From Paenibacillus sp. FSL R5-0912 (GTDB lineage Bacteria > Bacillota > Bacilli > Paenibacillales > Paenibacillaceae), in the NCBI RefSeq assembly GCF_000758605.1, contig NZ_CP009282.1, positions 1,240,001 through 1,304,000 of the forward strand: a stretch of 64,000 nt of DNA. Direction: 5' to 3'. The position numbers were made by a program, and so were the translations under genes. Below, piece after piece: positions 26,182-34,392 of this stretch. The notes under the pieces are model-generated. The model was not told the origin of the DNA. It did not search any database and saw only the letters and a program-made list of their open reading frames with translations. Every line of letters begins with the position of its first letter. Within the stretch, counting starts at the first letter, position 1.

Positions 26182-27618
26182 ATGAAGAAGTCAGTGGGAG
26201 CAGAGCAAAGTAATCCCTTGTTCCGCCAAGTCTATGAGTTCATGGCGAATCGGATCGGGCGCGGGGAGTGGAAGCCCCATGACAAGCTGCCGTCGATCCG
26301 GCTGCTGGCGGATGAGCTGGGTGTCCACCGGCTGACGGTATTTAAGGCTTACCGGGCACTTACGGAGAACGGTATGCTGTATGTCAAAGACAAATCCGGT
26401 TATTATGTATCGCCGGGCAGCCGGCTGGCCAATTCGGTGGAGGAGGGGGCAGCCGTATTAGGGTATACGGTCAAGAGTCCGATGTCTGATATTCAGCGGA
26501 AGCCGGTGACTTACCAGTTCTCTCAAGCGCTGATTGATCCGGGTCTGCTGCCCAACCTGTTCCTGTCCGATTATGTCAAAAAAGTATTCGACCTCTACCC
26601 GAAGGTCATGGGTACCTATTCCACCGTGCAGGGGGATGAGGAGCTGCGCGCTACGCTGAGCAGCCATTTCCATGACCGGTACCGGCTGCAGCTGTCGGCC
26701 CGCGAGCTGCTGATTACTTCGGGAGCGCAGCAGGCGATCAATCTGATCGCCGGAATCATGCTCGGCCCGATGGATGCCGTGCTGGTGGAGCGTCCGACTT
26801 ATAGTGTGGCGCTGGATATTTTCCGCCGGGCAGGCGCGCGGCTGGTTCCGGTGGAGATCTCGCCCCAGGGGTATGATCTGGCGGCGGTCGAAGAACTGAT
26901 GCGCAGGCATAAGCCGCGGATGTTCTATATTAACCCGACGCACCATAATCCGACGGGTTATACGGTGCCGGCTAAGCAGCGCAAGCTGCTCGTTGAGCTG
27001 GCGGAGCGCTACCGCTGCCTGCTGGTGGAGGATGATCCGTTCCGTGATATGCACTTTGAGGAGGAACCGCCGGCACCGTTTTTTGCCTATGATACCGAAG
27101 GCTGGGTCATCTATATCAGCAGCTTCAGCAAGTACGTGGCCCCCGGGCTGCGGATCTGCGCAGTAGCCTGCCGTTATCCGTTCATGGAGCGGCTGATTGC
27201 CGCCAAGTCGCTGGCGGACAACGGGACGCCGCTGCTGAATCAGAAGATATTTCTCCACTACTACACCTCGCCGCGCCTGCAGCAGCATCTCGGCAAGCTG
27301 CGGATCGCGCTTCAGGTGCATAAGGAGATTATGGAGGAGGAGCTTGCAGCCACCGGCTGGGAATGGACAGCGCCGCAGGGCGGGCTGAACCTGTGGGTGA
27401 AGCTGCCGGACACAGTGTCCGTAGATACGCTGTTTGTACGCTGTATGGAGCAGTCTATCTCCTTCGTTCCCGGTGAAATCTGTGATCCGCTGGGCGAGAT
27501 GAAGTCCTGGCTGCGCCTCAGCTACTCCTTCGCCAGCGAAGCACTGCTGCGCGAAGGGATGCGGCAGCTGACCGCAATTGCGCGGGAGATCGAGGCGGAG
27601 GGTGGACATAGAGAGTGA
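26182..27618 (+). CDS. MocR/GntR family regulator with aminotransferase-like domain
   Basis: This 478-residue protein has an N-terminal GntR winged HTH (about residues 8-75: PLFRQVYEFMANRI, DKLPSIRLLADELGVHR) fused to a class I aminotransferase-like domain. The PLP lysine lies in YISSFSKYVAPGLRI and the family motif NPTHHNPTGYTV is present. Such proteins sense PLP, amino acids or amines. ATG 26182 follows GGCGGGGGTA. It is divergent from the EamA transporter gene, its probable target. Confidence 0.92.
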   Translation: MKKSVGAEQSNPLFRQVYEFMANRIGRGEWKPHDKLPSIRLLADELGVHRLTVFKAYRALTENGMLYVKDKSGYYVSPGSRLANSVEEGAAVLGYTVKSPMSDIQRKPVTYQFSQALIDPGLLPNLFLSDYVKKVFDLYPKVMGTYSTVQGDEELRATLSSHFHDRYRLQLSARELLITSGAQQAINLIAGIMLGPMDAVLVERPTYSVALDIFRRAGARLVPVEISPQGYDLAAVEELMRRHKPRMFYINPTHHNPTGYTVPAKQRKLLVELAERYRCLLVEDDPFRDMHFEEEPPAPFFAYDTEGWVIYISSFSKYVAPGLRICAVACRYPFMERLIAAKSLADNGTPLLNQKIFLHYYTSPRLQQHLGKLRIALQVHKEIMEEELAATGWEWTAPQGGLNLWVKLPDTVSVDTLFVRCMEQSISFVPGEICDPLGEMKSWLRLSYSFASEALLREGMRQLTAIAREIEAEGGHRE

Positions 27619-27686
27619 ATTTAGAGAGTAAATACGAAGAGCAGATGCAGAAAGTAGATGCGGGTAAATATTGGGGGTTAGCCTGC

Positions 27687-27830
27687 AGACATGATGAGCC
27701 AGCCGCTATCATATATCCGTCAGGCATAGCTGGTAGCACATGCTCATGATGCAGCCGTTATCACGTAGCTGTCTGGTCGCAGCTTGCTATCACATGCCCA
27801 TGACGCAGGCGTTATCACGTAGCTGTTATT
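27687..27830. repeat. Degenerate tandem repeat, about 54-bp unit
   Basis: Within the 321-base gap after the MocR gene, CACATGCTCATGATGCAG at 27737 recurs as CACATGCCCATGACGCAG at 27791, each followed by GTTATCACGTAGCTGT; a poorer copy begins near 27687. The unit is 54 bases. No coding role is apparent. Confidence 0.7.
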
Positions 27831-27939
27831 ACGCTGACTGTCCTATTATTCCCGCGTGCCTTTTAGCTGGTATGGGATTTTATGGTTTATAGAGTAACCT
27901 TTCTCTGGGAATTTCGTCTGGGGAATAAGGAGAGTGATT

Positions 27940-28611
27940 ATGATGATTGCGATAAAAAGAATCCCGGGCGTCTTGCTCATGATCCTGTGCGTCCTGCTTG
28001 TCTCCATGACACTACTGACTGTACGTCCGCAGGTTACCTATGCCTGTTCTTGTGTCATACCAGCTCCGCCGCTGGAGGCTCTGGAAGACAGTGCGGCTGT
28101 GTTTGAAGGCACCGTAATATCGGTCACCAAACCATCCGGAATTATGCAATCCAGTGCTGATCCCATGCAGGTTACCTTTCAGGTGGGGGCCCGGTGGAAG
28201 GGGGATTTGGGTAATCAAGTGACCGTAAATACGGCGCAGTCCGGAGACAGCTGCGGCTTTGAGTTCGCCGAGGGGGAACGCTATATGGTTTATGCAAGAG
28301 GAGCGGAAGCAGATGGAAACCTAGCGAAGGGGGATGAAGAACAGAGTGAGTTGACTACGAGCCTGTGCAGCCGAACTGCCCTGTATGCTGACGCGCAGGA
28401 AGATCTGAATGAGCTGGGGCCAGGTACCGGCGGCGGGTCGCCGACAGCTCCGCCAGAGACCGCTGAAGGTGATGCACCTTCAGTACCTGTAGACAACCAT
28501 TCAGCAACAGCACCCTGGCTGCTATATGTGGGAGCGGGTGCGGGGATGGTGATCTTGATAGCACTAGGGCTAACCTGGCAGCGCCGTCAAAGTAACAAAT
28601 CACGGAAATAA
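27940..28611 (+). CDS. Membrane-anchored protein with TIMP/NTR-like domain
   Basis: This 223-residue protein has an N-terminal signal (about residues 8-33), then a netrin/TIMP-like domain opening with CSC (ACSCVIPAPPLEALEDSAAV, AVFEGTVISV, GDSCGFEFAEGERYMVYA, SLCSR), a Pro/Gly-rich linker, and a C-terminal membrane anchor with basic tail (LLYVGAGAGMVILIALG, RRQSNKSRK). The four cysteines fit two disulfides outside the cell. Bacterial members have no established role. ATG 27940 follows TAAGGAGAG. Confidence 0.82.
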   Translation: MMIAIKRIPGVLLMILCVLLVSMTLLTVRPQVTYACSCVIPAPPLEALEDSAAVFEGTVISVTKPSGIMQSSADPMQVTFQVGARWKGDLGNQVTVNTAQSGDSCGFEFAEGERYMVYARGAEADGNLAKGDEEQSELTTSLCSRTALYADAQEDLNELGPGTGGGSPTAPPETAEGDAPSVPVDNHSATAPWLLYVGAGAGMVILIALGLTWQRRQSNKSRK

Positions 28612-28745
28612 GCAGCAGCTGATGATCACTGTGTAAGACATAATGAAGCAGGATGAGGCGGAGTAAGAGGAGGCGCGGTAAAGCAACGGTGGAGGATGCC
28701 TGGGCAACGCAGCTGGTTTGTTAGAAGAACGGGAGCTTCATATCA

Positions 28746-28790
28746 ATAGAAGGGAGGCTCATGGCTAAACGCTATAAGTCTCCCTTCTAT
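28746..28790. terminator. Hairpin downstream of cysC
   Basis: ATAGAAGGGAG pairs exactly with CTCCCTTCTAT. It lies between two convergent genes; no long T-run follows, so termination is plausible but not certain. Confidence 0.6.
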
Positions 28791-28836
28791 TATGCTCATA
28801 GTGCAGGCGAAGCAGGAGAATGTCCGAACTCTAACT

Positions 28837-29397
28837 TTAGCGCCACGGCTGATAGAGCCGGTTCTCCGTAAGCCAGTCTATCATTTCCTCCACGCATTCC
28901 TCTGGGGTACGCTCTGCCGTGTGCAGCCTCAGCTCCGGGTGGTCCGGAGCCTCATAAGGATCGGAGATCCCGGTGAAGGCCGGGATTTCACCGGAGCGGG
29001 CCTTGGCGTAAAGCCCTTTGACATCCCGCGCTTCACACACGGGGAGAGGGCAGTCTACATAGACCTCCACGAACCCCGGCAGCTCCCCGCGGGCATAGCT
29101 GCGCATGTCGGCATAAGGGCTGATCACCGAGACCACGGTGACGACGCCGTGCCGGTTCAGCAGGCCGGCGATATAGACCGCCCTGCGGATATTCTCGAGC
29201 CGGTCCTCGCGGCTGAAGCCAAGGCCCCGGCTCAGTATGCGCCGCAGCTCATCACCGTCAAGCCATTCGACTGCCCGGCCCTGCTCCTGCAGCCGGTCCT
29301 TGAGCAGAGCGGCAAGCGTGGACTTGCCCGCCCCGGACAGGCCGGTGAGCCATATCGTTACCCCTGTTTGTGTCTGAGCATGTAGCTGAGCCGTCAT
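28837..29397 (-). CDS. cysC: Adenylylsulfate (APS) kinase
   Basis: This 186-residue enzyme phosphorylates APS to PAPS. The P-loop GLSGAGKST is at residues 19-27, followed by LDGDELRRILSRGLGFSREDR, the VISPYADMR site, and DVKGLYAKARSGEIPAFTGI. ATG 29397 follows ACGGGAGGACA. No sulfate adenylyltransferase or PAPS reductase gene is adjacent, so it is an orphan here. It lies downstream of the radical SAM operon on the same strand but across a 445-base gap, so a joint role is unproven. Confidence 0.94.
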   Translation of the reverse strand: MTAQLHAQTQTGVTIWLTGLSGAGKSTLAALLKDRLQEQGRAVEWLDGDELRRILSRGLGFSREDRLENIRRAVYIAGLLNRHGVVTVVSVISPYADMRSYARGELPGFVEVYVDCPLPVCEARDVKGLYAKARSGEIPAFTGISDPYEAPDHPELRLHTAERTPEECVEEMIDWLTENRLYQPWR

Positions 29398-29842
29398 TGC
29401 TTTGTCCTCCCGTAACTTTTCGCTTCATTGTAGCCACCTTGTAGCCATATTGTAGCCACATTTGCTCTATCCACTGAACGGTACTCTTTCGAAATAGCGG
29501 CCTAGGAGATAGAACCAGACTTCTGCTCGAAGCTAAGAACCTCATCCGACAATAACTGTATTAACTACAACTAAAATCACCAGCCATTGTCTTTCCAGTC
29601 TAATAGCTGCACTTTCTACAACTAAAAGGACAGACTTTCCCCAAATGAGCGCCTTCGGCCATTTTTAGTTGTACAGCATACACTTATCCGCACACATCCG
29701 GTGTTTATCCTTCTTTTAATTGTACGAAATACACACATAGAAGAGAAAGTGTGTTTGGAACTCGCCCGACCTTAGAGGTATCTATCCATCGCCGTATCCA
29801 TTCTATCGAATCTGCCAACCCAATCTGCCAACCCAAACCCGC
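29398..29842. repeat. Intergenic region with repeated ACAACTAAAA motifs
   Basis: This 445-base gap holds no gene. CTACAACTAAAA occurs at about 29564 and 29615, and inverted forms (TTTTTAGTTGTACAGC near 29662, CTTTTAATTGTACGAAAT near 29713) follow. Together they look like dispersed intergenic repeat units in both orientations. Confidence 0.6.
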
Positions 29843-30745
29843 TCACCGCTGGATCCCCATTTCCCTCATTTCGTCTGGGATTCTCTCTCCCGCGCCGTAA
29901 GGGATCCGCTCCAGCAATCCGGAGCCGTAAATCTGCTCCAGGCCAAGCTCCGGCATATGAATATAGCCGATGTAGCAGTCGCAGACCTTCATCCGGCAGC
30001 TGCGCAGCGCAGCGAGTCCTTCGAGACCATCGTGGTAGAGGTTACCGATGACCGCGCGGTCCTTGTAGCAGCGTTTCACGAGACCTGCCCCTTGCACATA
30101 GAACACGTTGCTGCCTGCATTGCAGCTTTTGCCCAGACTGTCGTAGTCAACGGCATTGATCCGGAAATAAGGATCTATCCCACTAAGGAAGCCTACATCC
30201 TCTGGCGCATAATAATCCGGCTTGTCCTTGTAGGCGTTCACCCACAGATAGACATCCTCCGGCAGGGCGGCACGCAGCGAGGCAATAGCCGGAAAAGCGC
30301 CATGAACACCTACACTGCCCACGCTGAATGGAATGCCCTGCCCGTATACAGTCATACACTGCGCCAGGAACCGTTCCTCACTCACCTGCCCGGGATGATA
30401 GGTCGCCCAGAAGGCGGATTTGGCCGGATTCAGCTCTGCGGTGAAATCAAGCCGGGCCGACAAATTCGTCTGGATGGCGACTTTGTCCACATGCTCCAGA
30501 TGGGATAGAGTGATTAGCGCGTCCCGGTACCAGCGGTGTGTCAGTCCTTCCCCGTAGGGATTGAAGAAAATAGACAGCCGGTGGCCTGCCGCTCCCTGCT
30601 CCGACACCCAGTGGACGAAGGCCGTAAGATGCTCACGGTCTTTGGCGAGGGTAGCGGCGCTGTCTTTTATTTTGCCGAAGGGGCAGTAAGGGCAGTCATA
30701 GTTGCAGGAGGAGAGGGAGCCGCGGTAGTAGAGGACCGCCTTCAT
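29843..30745 (-). CDS. Radical SAM protein, STM4011 family
   Basis: This 300-residue protein has the radical SAM cluster motif CNYDCPYC near its N-terminus (Cys14, Cys18, Cys21). Additional cysteines occur near residues 207, 221 and 250-255 (CYKD, CRMKVCDCYIG) that could bind a further cluster. It is the last gene of a five-gene operon; its ATG overlaps the stop of the upstream gene by four bases. The family name follows the Salmonella locus; the reaction and substrate are unknown. Confidence 0.88.
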   Translation of the reverse strand: MKAVLYYRGSLSSCNYDCPYCPFGKIKDSAATLAKDREHLTAFVHWVSEQGAAGHRLSIFFNPYGEGLTHRWYRDALITLSHLEHVDKVAIQTNLSARLDFTAELNPAKSAFWATYHPGQVSEERFLAQCMTVYGQGIPFSVGSVGVHGAFPAIASLRAALPEDVYLWVNAYKDKPDYYAPEDVGFLSGIDPYFRINAVDYDSLGKSCNAGSNVFYVQGAGLVKRCYKDRAVIGNLYHDGLEGLAALRSCRMKVCDCYIGYIHMPELGLEQIYGSGLLERIPYGAGERIPDEMREMGIQR

Positions 30746-32130
30746 GGCAGGATGAACCCCTTCATCTGCTCCCTGATCTCGCCGGAGATGAACCAGTCCC
30801 CGATGGAATCGGAGTAGCCGAGCCCATCCGGAGTCAGCCGCAGGATGCCCTCTTCATCCTTGGCGAAGCCGCTCTGTACCAGCAGGCCCAGCTCGGGATG
30901 ATCTTCCCGGACCGCAGAACCGAATCTCCTGCTGTAATCTGCCACGGTGAGACCTTCGCTATGCAGGATAGCTTTGAGAATGAAGCGCCGTTTCTGTTCT
31001 GCAAGGCTCAGTACAATCCCGTAGTCAGCAGTATCATAACGTTCGGCTGCTACATAGTCAGCGATGATGCGCTCTGTAGCTTTGCGGCTGACGCCGTAGC
31101 GTGAAGCGTAGTGCACATTCCGGGTATAGGAGCGGGCACCGCAGCCGAGACCGACCATGCCTTCCTCCTGGCAGCTGTAATCCAGAAGATCCTTCCCGGT
31201 TCCTGCATCCTCCTTGGCGAACCTGCGCATCGAGTACTGGCGGTAGCCATGCTCCGCCAGCAGCCGGCATGCAGCCTGATAACACTCATGGCGGATATCA
31301 CTCTGACGCAGCAGATCGCCCGGCTTCACAATCGTATGCTCACGGGTGTAGAGCGGATAGATGAAGATCTCCTCCGGCTCATGCAGCAGCGCCTGATTCA
31401 GCGAATACAGCCATGATTCCACCGTTTGCCCCGGAAGTCCGTAGATCAGATCCAGATTGAGGATGGGGAAATCATATTTGCCCAGCAGCTCAAGCGCCCG
31501 GTATACCACGTCCGGGTCCTGCGGCCGGTAGATGGCAGCCGACTCGGCGGCCACGAAGCTCTGGATGCCCATGCTGACCCGGTCCACGGCATGCTCCTTC
31601 AGAATCGACAGCTTCTCCTCCGTCAGCGTCTCGGGTGAGGTTTCGACGGAGATGGATGTGGCTGAGAGATCCACTCCCATGATATCCGCAGCAATGCCGA
31701 ACAGCCGGTTCAACTGCGCGGGAGCCAGCAGGCTTGGCGTTCCGCCGCCGATGGCGAAGCGCGCATAAGGTTTGTGACTGGTAAAAGCAGCCCACTGCTT
31801 CGCCTGCCGTTCCAGCGCGTCTACGTACTCGGCGTGGACATTCGCTCTTTTATCGGGCAGGGTGAACAGGTTGCAGAAGCCGCAGCGTGCGCCGCAGAAG
31901 GGAATATGCATATATAAGAAGAAACTCTCCGCAGGCTCGTTCCGCCACAGTTCCTCTAAAGAAATGGGGGCCGCGAACTCGCGGTAAGCGGTTTTGTGCG
32001 GATAGGAATAGAGATAATTGCGGTAAGGATTGGCCGTAATCTGTCCGGTCCATTCCTGAAGCTCCCCGGAGGAGAAGGGAGGTTGCCCGTCATTGCTCTT
32101 GTAATAAGTGGATTGCCGGATTGACGTCAT
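30742..32130 (-). CDS. Radical SAM protein, STM4012 family (HemN/HemW-like)
   Basis: This 462-residue protein has a HemN-type radical SAM core: MHIPFCGARCGFC with Cys79, Cys83 and Cys86, and the AIGGGTPS motif. The C-terminal region resembles the HemN/HemW tail. It is not a canonical coproporphyrinogen oxidase; the extended N-terminus (about 70 residues before the motif) and operon context match the STM4012 family. ATG 32130 follows AAGGAAGGAGAAC. It overlaps the downstream STM4011 gene by four bases. Confidence 0.88.
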   Translation of the reverse strand: MTSIRQSTYYKSNDGQPPFSSGELQEWTGQITANPYRNYLYSYPHKTAYREFAAPISLEELWRNEPAESFFLYMHIPFCGARCGFCNLFTLPDKRANVHAEYVDALERQAKQWAAFTSHKPYARFAIGGGTPSLLAPAQLNRLFGIAADIMGVDLSATSISVETSPETLTEEKLSILKEHAVDRVSMGIQSFVAAESAAIYRPQDPDVVYRALELLGKYDFPILNLDLIYGLPGQTVESWLYSLNQALLHEPEEIFIYPLYTREHTIVKPGDLLRQSDIRHECYQAACRLLAEHGYRQYSMRRFAKEDAGTGKDLLDYSCQEEGMVGLGCGARSYTRNVHYASRYGVSRKATERIIADYVAAERYDTADYGIVLSLAEQKRRFILKAILHSEGLTVADYSRRFGSAVREDHPELGLLVQSGFAKDEEGILRLTPDGLGYSDSIGDWFISGEIREQMKGFILP

Positions 32131-32161
32131 ACGTTCTCCTTCCTTTTGCGGGATAGTACAG

Positions 32162-32947
32162 CTATATAAAAAATTCGCGGTAAGGAACATTCCATACCGT
32201 TTCATGCGCCAGCCGGTGGCCCTGGTAGCCGTCTTCACCGTAAGCTTCTCCATGATCGGAGAACGCCAGGCAGAACACAGGGTTACCGCGTTCGCGGAAG
32301 GCAGCAAACAGACGCCCCAGTTCACCGTCGGCATAGCGGAGGGCAGCGCGCTGGCTGTCCACAGAATCACGCTTCGCCCCAGGCAGGAACATATGATTCG
32401 GGCCGTGGATCGCCGAGACATTAATGAACATAAACAATCGCTGGTCCAGCGCGGTATTGTTCAGTATCTTGAGCGCATGATTTACCTGATGCTCCGTGGA
32501 GCGCGGGTTCGTCACCCCGAACGTCATCCGCCAGTAGCTATGCTGGAAGTAACCGGGCAGGACACGGGCGAGGGGAACCTTTTTGCTGAAAAAGATGACG
32601 CCCCCGATACACACCGTCTGATATCCCGCCGCCGCCAGCCCTGACACCATATCCGGCGTATCGAACAGCCAGGTATGGGGATGCGTCGCAAGGCCGGTAT
32701 TCCGGGAATGGAAGAGCCGCACATGCTCAGCCTTATTCGTAGTGGCCGGAGTGGGCAGGAATCCGCCGAAGAAGGCGTGATGGGCCGCATAGGTGAAGCT
32801 GCCGGGTGTATGCCGCTTTTCCCAGGAACCGCTGCCGCACAGATTGGGACAATTGGCCTCCTCCAGAACAGCGGCATCATAGCGCAGCGTATCGAGCGTA
32901 ATCATTAAGATATCGTGGGTGCCGACAACGGCATTCATATCGGTCAT
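32162..32947 (-). CDS. Sulfatase/phosphatase-fold hydrolase, STM4013 family
   Basis: This 261-residue protein has alkaline-phosphatase-superfamily signatures: DILMITLDTLRYD at the N-terminus (metal-binding Asp) and FSDHGEAYGEDGYQGHR near the C-terminus. The sulfatase CxPSR motif is absent; the corresponding region is GSFTYAAHHAFFGG, so a Thr or Ser nucleophile is possible. ATG 32947 overlaps the stop of the upstream gene by four bases (ATGA). The gap to the next gene is 31 bases. Substrate unknown; probably a phospho- or sulfo-ester hydrolase. Confidence 0.85.
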   Translation of the reverse strand: MTDMNAVVGTHDILMITLDTLRYDAAVLEEANCPNLCGSGSWEKRHTPGSFTYAAHHAFFGGFLPTPATTNKAEHVRLFHSRNTGLATHPHTWLFDTPDMVSGLAAAGYQTVCIGGVIFFSKKVPLARVLPGYFQHSYWRMTFGVTNPRSTEHQVNHALKILNNTALDQRLFMFINVSAIHGPNHMFLPGAKRDSVDSQRAALRYADGELGRLFAAFRERGNPVFCLAFSDHGEAYGEDGYQGHRLAHETVWNVPYREFFI

Positions 32948-34392
32948 AGGGCCAGGTTCCTCCCGGATAGCTGTTTCATTTCCCATTCATAGGTGCTGCA
33001 GCCGTGGTATTCCACATCGTACAATAAGTCGCCAAAAGGGTTCACATCCGCCGTATACGTCCGCCCGGTGCTCCCCAAGAGTACATCAATTCCCGCCACG
33101 GAGGAACGCGGAAAAGCAGCCAGAGACTGCTCGGCCGTATGCCGTACCTCTGCCTGCATGTCCTCCGTGAGACCGGCTTCGGCCGGGGTCATCCGGCGGC
33201 TGCGCAGATGCAGGTTCGTTATCGGTGTGCTGCTTACCCGTGCAACCGAGTGGCAGGCCACACCGGCAACAACCAGCTGGCGGATATCGAACGATTGCCC
33301 GCCCGCGCCGGGCTTCGGAATCCACTGCTCGGCATAGGCGCCGTGGCGGTAGAGCCAATTGATGATTCCGGCGAGGAGCGCAGAGTCCGTATAGCGCCGC
33401 AGCTTGCCGGAATTATAATACACCGGGGGGCGGGTGATATAGCTCTCGACCCCGATGGTAGTGACCGCCACCTCGGCTCCCGTTGCCGGATGGAGCTGAT
33501 AGGCAATGACGCCGGATGCGGCTGAGCCGCTGGCCAGCTTGATGAATACGCGGTGCATCCGCTGCGAGAGCATCAGCCCGCGGAGGGAGGCGTAGTCCAC
33601 GGGTGCTTGTCCGCTGCTGCTCCTGAGCGGCCGGGGAATAGGGACGCCAGCCGCGGCCAGAATCTGCTGCGTCCGGCGTTTATCGGTCATCGCGGCAATC
33701 TCGCCGGGATGGTTGGTCCAGCGGGCGGAGGGCAGGAGCTGCGCGGCTTCACGCTGAATCCGGGCCAGCAGCCGGCAGTAGCCGCGGAACCACTGGGACG
33801 GATGATGCAGCACGCCGGGCATATCCTTGAGCGCGCCGGCCGTCTTGAAGCTCAGCGGACGGAGGTCCGGCTGGCCGCCGTAAGGATGCAGCGAGTCGTC
33901 TGCGTCCGGCGCATCCGGCGCACCGAGCGCGATCAAGGCGCGCTCGGTTTCGAAGCTGCCGCCCGGCGACTCCAGCCGCAGCAGCGGCGGGGCCGTGTCC
34001 GGGGCAGGCGCTGCGGGGGCAGATGCGGCCGGCATGGCCAGCCGGCTGATGTCGCGGCCTTGGGCAGCCAGCTCTGTTAGCTCCGGCAATCTGTCCGGTG
34101 CCGGTGAATTCACCTTTGCTTGTCCCTGCAATGCATCCAGTACCTGCATTGCATCAACCCGCTGCCCCGCCTGCCCGGACACTCCGCCCAGCGGCTGCTC
34201 CCGCACCGGTAGCATGTCCAGCCTATACCCCGTCTGCTCCAGCAAATCAGCCAGCGGCTGGCCCTGCAACAGCCCAGCGTACGGAATCAGGACTGCCGGA
34301 GGCATGCCGAGGCGGCTTCGCGCCTGCTGGATGCCTTCCGAGCGCCTGTCGCCGGGATTGCAGAACACAATCAGCGGCTCTACGGGTGGCAT
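32944..34392 (-). CDS. ATP-grasp-like protein, STM4014 family
   Basis: This 482-residue protein has ATP-grasp-like features in its C-terminal two-thirds: TDKRRTQQILAAAGVPIP, a nucleotide-binding stretch VFIKLASGSAASGV, FDIRQLVVAG, and DVNPFGDLL resembling the metal-binding end of RimK-like ligases. An Ala/Pro-rich low-complexity region lies near residues 118-140. A peptide- or carboxylate-amine ligase role is inferred, not shown. The ATG overlaps the upstream stop by one base (TGATG) and its own stop overlaps the next start, so the genes are translationally coupled. Confidence 0.82.
   Translation of the reverse strand: MPPVEPLIVFCNPGDRRSEGIQQARSRLGMPPAVLIPYAGLLQGQPLADLLEQTGYRLDMLPVREQPLGGVSGQAGQRVDAMQVLDALQGQAKVNSPAPDRLPELTELAAQGRDISRLAMPAASAPAAPAPDTAPPLLRLESPGGSFETERALIALGAPDAPDADDSLHPYGGQPDLRPLSFKTAGALKDMPGVLHHPSQWFRGYCRLLARIQREAAQLLPSARWTNHPGEIAAMTDKRRTQQILAAAGVPIPRPLRSSSGQAPVDYASLRGLMLSQRMHRVFIKLASGSAASGVIAYQLHPATGAEVAVTTIGVESYITRPPVYYNSGKLRRYTDSALLAGIINWLYRHGAYAEQWIPKPGAGGQSFDIRQLVVAGVACHSVARVSSTPITNLHLRSRRMTPAEAGLTEDMQAEVRHTAEQSLAAFPRSSVAGIDVLLGSTGRTYTADVNPFGDLLYDVEYHGCSTYEWEMKQLSGRNLAL

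Noticed and set aside
26458..27609. 383-codon open frame on the minus strand opposite the MocR gene
   Set aside because: No ribosome site and a His/Arg/Gln-rich product typical of antisense frames; the plus-strand gene has clear HTH and aminotransferase motifs.
30742..32421. Longer version of the STM4012-type gene starting at 32421
   Set aside because: The extension runs inside the preceding hydrolase gene in another frame; ATG 32130 has the ribosome site.
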